Of a DNA stretch of 8,859 nt, positions 6,824-8,859 are shown in pieces. The stretch spans positions 1 through 8,859 of the forward strand of contig CAJXPC010000056.1 of assembly GCA_913057845.1 (NCBI GenBank), given 5' to 3'. The notes beneath the pieces are model-generated. The model was not told the origin of the DNA. It ran no database searches and worked only from the letters and a program-made list of their open reading frames with translations. Each line of letters opens with the position of its first letter. Positions within the stretch are counted from its first letter, which is position 1. Made by a program: the position numbers and the translations under genes. The stretch is from an uncultured Pseudomonadota bacterium. GTDB taxonomy: Bacteria; Pseudomonadota; Gammaproteobacteria; Burkholderiales; Eutrophovitaceae.

Positions 6824-8512
6824 TTAAATTCGTTGCCAGTTGAAGTCCGGTTTTTTTCCGCTACCGAATAACTTCAAGGCCCCGTGGTCTCCCACTGCAT
6901 TGGGTCGTATAAAGATCCAATTTTGCCAAGCGGATAATCTGGCAAAGATGCGGGTTTCCATTGTTTCAGGCCCAGAAAATCTGAGATTCGCCTCCATCCC
7001 TGTTAGTGCGTCTGGGGATAAGCTGTTGCGTTCTTCTATCGCGATGCGTAGCTCATCATCCCAATCTATATCATCAGGAGCATATGTTACGAGGCCTATT
7101 TCAAGCGCCTCTTCCGCTCCTAACAATTTACCTTCAAGCGATGGCAGTTCTTGAAGTGGATGCTCATGACCATAAAATCGGTTTTGCAATCTAGATAGAT
7201 GATTGATCATTGGGAGGCTGCCAAAATTTAATCTGGACAGAGCGATGGTAGGGTTCTCTCCATTATCTGTTTCTGAAAGCATAAAAATTCTGTCTGAAGC
7301 GAGAGCAATTTCAAAAAGGGTTCCCGCAAAGCATGAGCCTTCATCGATGAGTGTGAACATCGTTCTTGATGAAACATCCAAGCGCGCTAAAGTTCTGCGC
7401 AAAAATCCGATTGTTTCCTTAACAAGCCAATCTTCTTGATGCGCTACTATGATTTCATCCATTTTGAGGACGTCACTACAATTTCCAACTGTTCTAAAAA
7501 TCCAGGTGCCGATCTCAAGTTCATTGGTTCGAAGCAGTAAAATCGCGTCATCAAGCTCTCGAGCGAATGTTAATGGCCACCAATCGCATCCTTGCTGGTG
7601 AATGGATTCCAGACTCTCGTCTGTTATCGGTGGTGGTGCGTTGATAGTGATTGTTGCGGTCCGAGATGTGCGATCGATAGTGATGTCTACGTTTGAATAA
7701 TGTATCCCCGCGCTATCTATGGTTCGCTTTAATTGGGTTAGATTCACGCCGGTTGCATCGTGGGGTCGTGTGCTTTCTGAAGATAATTCCTTGACGATTT
7801 TTTTTTCAATTGAGCTAAAGTCATTTGGTTTCGCAATTTCGTCTACAAGCCCCCAGGCCTGTGCGCGGTCTGCTTTGACTCCTTCAGTTGTGGAGCAGAA
7901 CACGTCGGCTAAATCTCTTCGAACTTTTCTTTTGTCGATAACTCGCGTCAGCCCACCGGTCCCTGGGAGGACGCCTAGTAGAGGCACCTCAGGGAGGCTC
8001 ACGCTGGAGGATCGGTCATCGATCATAAGGAGTTTGTCGCAAGCGAGTGCGAGTTCATAGCCTCCCCCGGCAACCGTGCCGTTGATGGAGGCAAGAAACT
8101 TTAAGCCATCATGCCGGCTTGAGTCTTCGATGCCGTTTCGTGTTTCATTGGTGAACTTACAAAAGTTAACTTTCCAAGGGTGCGTTGACTGTCCGAGCAT
8201 ATAAATGTTCGCACCAGAACAAAACATTCTTTCTTTCGCGGATGTGATCACAACACATGTGACCTTTGGGTGCTCAAATCTTATTCTATTGATTGCATCA
8301 TAGAGTTCAATGTCAACACCTAGGTCGTATGAGTTGAGCTTCAGTTTGTAGCCGGGCTTTAGTCCAGCATCTTCATTTACGTCCATACGCAGTGTTGCCG
8401 TGCTGTCGCTTATGGACAGGGTCCAGTGTTTATAAAGATCTGGACGGGTATCGAACTGGACCATTTGGGCTTGGCTCGCTTCTATTTCTTGAGGTGAAGG
8501 TTTCGTCATCAT
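6824..8512 (-). CDS. boxC: benzoyl-CoA-dihydrodiol lyase BoxC (2,3-epoxybenzoyl-CoA dihydrolase)
   Basis: A 562-residue enzyme of the crotonase superfamily. It hydrolyses and opens the ring of 2,3-epoxybenzoyl-CoA, giving 3,4-didehydroadipyl-CoA semialdehyde and formate, the step after BoxAB. The N-terminal crotonase domain (about 28-260) has YKLKLNSYDLGVDIEL (55-70), the oxyanion-hole motif FCSGANIYML (97-106), the second CoA/oxyanion loop INGTVAGGGYE (143-153) and LPEVPLLGVLPGTGG (173-187). By eye E153 and E175 fall where enoyl-CoA hydratase has its two catalytic glutamates. A second, degenerate crotonase-like domain (about 275-500) carries EGSCFAGTLFEIALASDR (391-408). The length matches BoxC. 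Two ATG codons sit side by side at 8507-8512; I take the outer one. No Shine-Dalgarno precedes it (CTCCT is there instead), and the upstream gene stops 12 bp before, which suggests translational coupling. M17 is the next possible start but would remove conserved-length N-terminal sequence. Confidence 0.96.
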   Translation of the reverse strand: MMTKPSPQEIEASQAQMVQFDTRPDLYKHWTLSISDSTATLRMDVNEDAGLKPGYKLKLNSYDLGVDIELYDAINRIRFEHPKVTCVVITSAKERMFCSGANIYMLGQSTHPWKVNFCKFTNETRNGIEDSSRHDGLKFLASINGTVAGGGYELALACDKLLMIDDRSSSVSLPEVPLLGVLPGTGGLTRVIDKRKVRRDLADVFCSTTEGVKADRAQAWGLVDEIAKPNDFSSIEKKIVKELSSESTRPHDATGVNLTQLKRTIDSAGIHYSNVDITIDRTSRTATITINAPPPITDESLESIHQQGCDWWPLTFARELDDAILLLRTNELEIGTWIFRTVGNCSDVLKMDEIIVAHQEDWLVKETIGFLRRTLARLDVSSRTMFTLIDEGSCFAGTLFEIALASDRIFMLSETDNGENPTIALSRLNFGSLPMINHLSRLQNRFYGHEHPLQELPSLEGKLLGAEEALEIGLVTYAPDDIDWDDELRIAIEERNSLSPDALTGMEANLRFSGPETMETRIFARLSAWQNWIFIRPNAVGDHGALKLFGSGKKPDFNWQRI

Positions 8513-8524
8513 TAGGAGATTTGA

Positions 8525-8812
8525 TCAGCTTGTATGTTGTATTAGTTTACGAAGAGTTCGATCCGCTAAGATCTGACTTGCAATGATGTGTGGATCTTTC
8601 CCGTCAGTGGCTACTGTTATATCTGCTTTTTCATAGCTTGATTGTCGTTTTATAAGGATCTCTTTAAGTTGCTCCATCGCTTTACTGTTTCCAGCGATTG
8701 GTCGCAAGTCGCCTTGCGCTACCACTCGATCCATGTGTTCCTTGGGAGAGGCTTTAAGCCACACGGTATAACATGTCGATAAGAGTAAGTCATAGGCAGA
8801 CTGTTCTTGAAC
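8525..8812 (-). CDS. boxR: BoxR/BzdR-type benzoyl-CoA-responsive regulator (C-terminal 95 residues, 5' truncated)
   Basis: This is the 3' end of a gene that runs off the right side of the window. The visible part is the last 95 residues of a shikimate-kinase-like domain: TVWLKASPKEHMDRV, then the lid segment QGDLRPIAGNSKAMEQL with its RP pair, then KRQSSYEKADITVATDG, equivalent to the R..YxxxAD ending of shikimate kinase. Regulators of the BoxR/BzdR family join an N-terminal helix-turn-helix to such a domain, which binds benzoyl-CoA and releases the DNA. The AGN-plus-MEQLK wording of the lid and the position directly before boxC support BoxR over a true AroK. The N-terminus is missing, so the DNA-binding domain is inferred, not seen. 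An apparent start reading MYKRQ belongs to the adapter; genomic codons begin with GTT at 8812-8810. It stops 12 bp before boxC, same strand, so it is probably co-transcribed with it. Confidence 0.82.
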   Translation of the reverse strand, partial: VQEQSAYDLLLSTCYTVWLKASPKEHMDRVVAQGDLRPIAGNSKAMEQLKEILIKRQSSYEKADITVATDGKDPHIIASQILADRTLRKLIQHTS

Positions 8813-8859
8813 CTGTCTCTTATACACATCTCCGAGCCCACGAGACCTCTCTACATCTC
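8813..8859 (-). other. Nextera i7-side sequencing adapter (not genomic)
   Basis: Reverse-oriented synthetic sequence: 8813-8831 is the Tn5 mosaic end (CTGTCTCTTATACACATCT), 8832-8846 is the read-2 overhang CCGAGCCCACGAGAC, 8847-8854 is an index octamer (CTCTCTAC, the N707-type i7 index), and 8855-8859 begins the P7 tail. Genomic sequence ends at 8812. The inverted mosaic ends at 29-47 and here are library artefacts, not transposon ends. Confidence 0.98.

Noticed and set aside
7719..8060. Plus-strand open frame of 113 residues opposite boxC, and similar frames opposite boxB
   Set aside because: boxC and boxB are full length with catalytic motifs. The opposite frames have no recognisable domain and no ribosome-binding signal.
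8525..8812. Shikimate kinase (AroK) as the identity of the right-end gene
   Set aside because: The fold matches, but the position 12 bp before boxC and the lid segment RPIAGN..AMEQL fit the BoxR/BzdR regulator domain better. The missing N-terminus would settle it.
8813..8827. GTG start giving an MYKRQ N-terminus to the right-end gene
   Set aside because: These codons lie wholly in the adapter; the gene simply continues past the fragment end.
29..8831. Inverted 19-bp Tn5 mosaic ends at both sides, which would look like a Tn5-type transposon carrying efflux and benzoate genes
   Set aside because: The mosaic ends are followed by Nextera overhangs, index octamers and P5/P7 pieces, so they come from library tagmentation. 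No transposase gene is present.

Overview
The window is a linear piece of proteobacterial DNA (genomic part 48-8812) with a complete Illumina Nextera adapter at each end (1-47 and 8813-8859, including the i5 and i7 index octamers). The ends are therefore library-fragment ends. The first and last genes are cut by fragmentation, not by biology. The DNA is moderately AT-rich (mid-40s % GC by eye) and gene-dense, with no frameshifts. RND efflux pumps together with an aerobic benzoyl-CoA (box) pathway point to a Gram-negative Pseudomonadota, most likely beta or gamma. I cannot name a genus.

Left half, plus strand (48-5297): (i) the last 160 residues of an RND permease of the heavy-metal (CusA/CzcA-like) type; (ii) a small stand-alone thioredoxin with a WCAPC active site; (iii) a periplasmic adaptor that appears to start at TTG; (iv) a full-length HAE1-type RND permease. 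Genes iii and iv form a two-gene efflux module without an outer-membrane channel gene or a regulator in view.

Right half, minus strand (8812-5367): the 3' end of a BoxR/BzdR-type regulator (its shikimate-kinase-like domain), then boxC (benzoyl-CoA-dihydrodiol lyase) and boxB (oxygenase component of benzoyl-CoA 2,3-epoxidase), with gaps of 12 and 47 bp. BoxB, with a reductase (BoxA, not seen here), epoxidises the ring of benzoyl-CoA. BoxC opens the epoxide hydrolytically and releases formate, feeding a beta-ketoadipate-like route. The regulator next to them probably senses benzoyl-CoA.

The two halves converge on a perfect 18-bp-arm palindrome (5334-5373) that looks like a bidirectional Rho-independent terminator. 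It overlaps the boxB stop codon. I see no clearly new multi-gene system. The points most worth a second look are the shared terminator, the absence of boxA after boxB, the thioredoxin placed between two RND systems, and the adapter artefacts.
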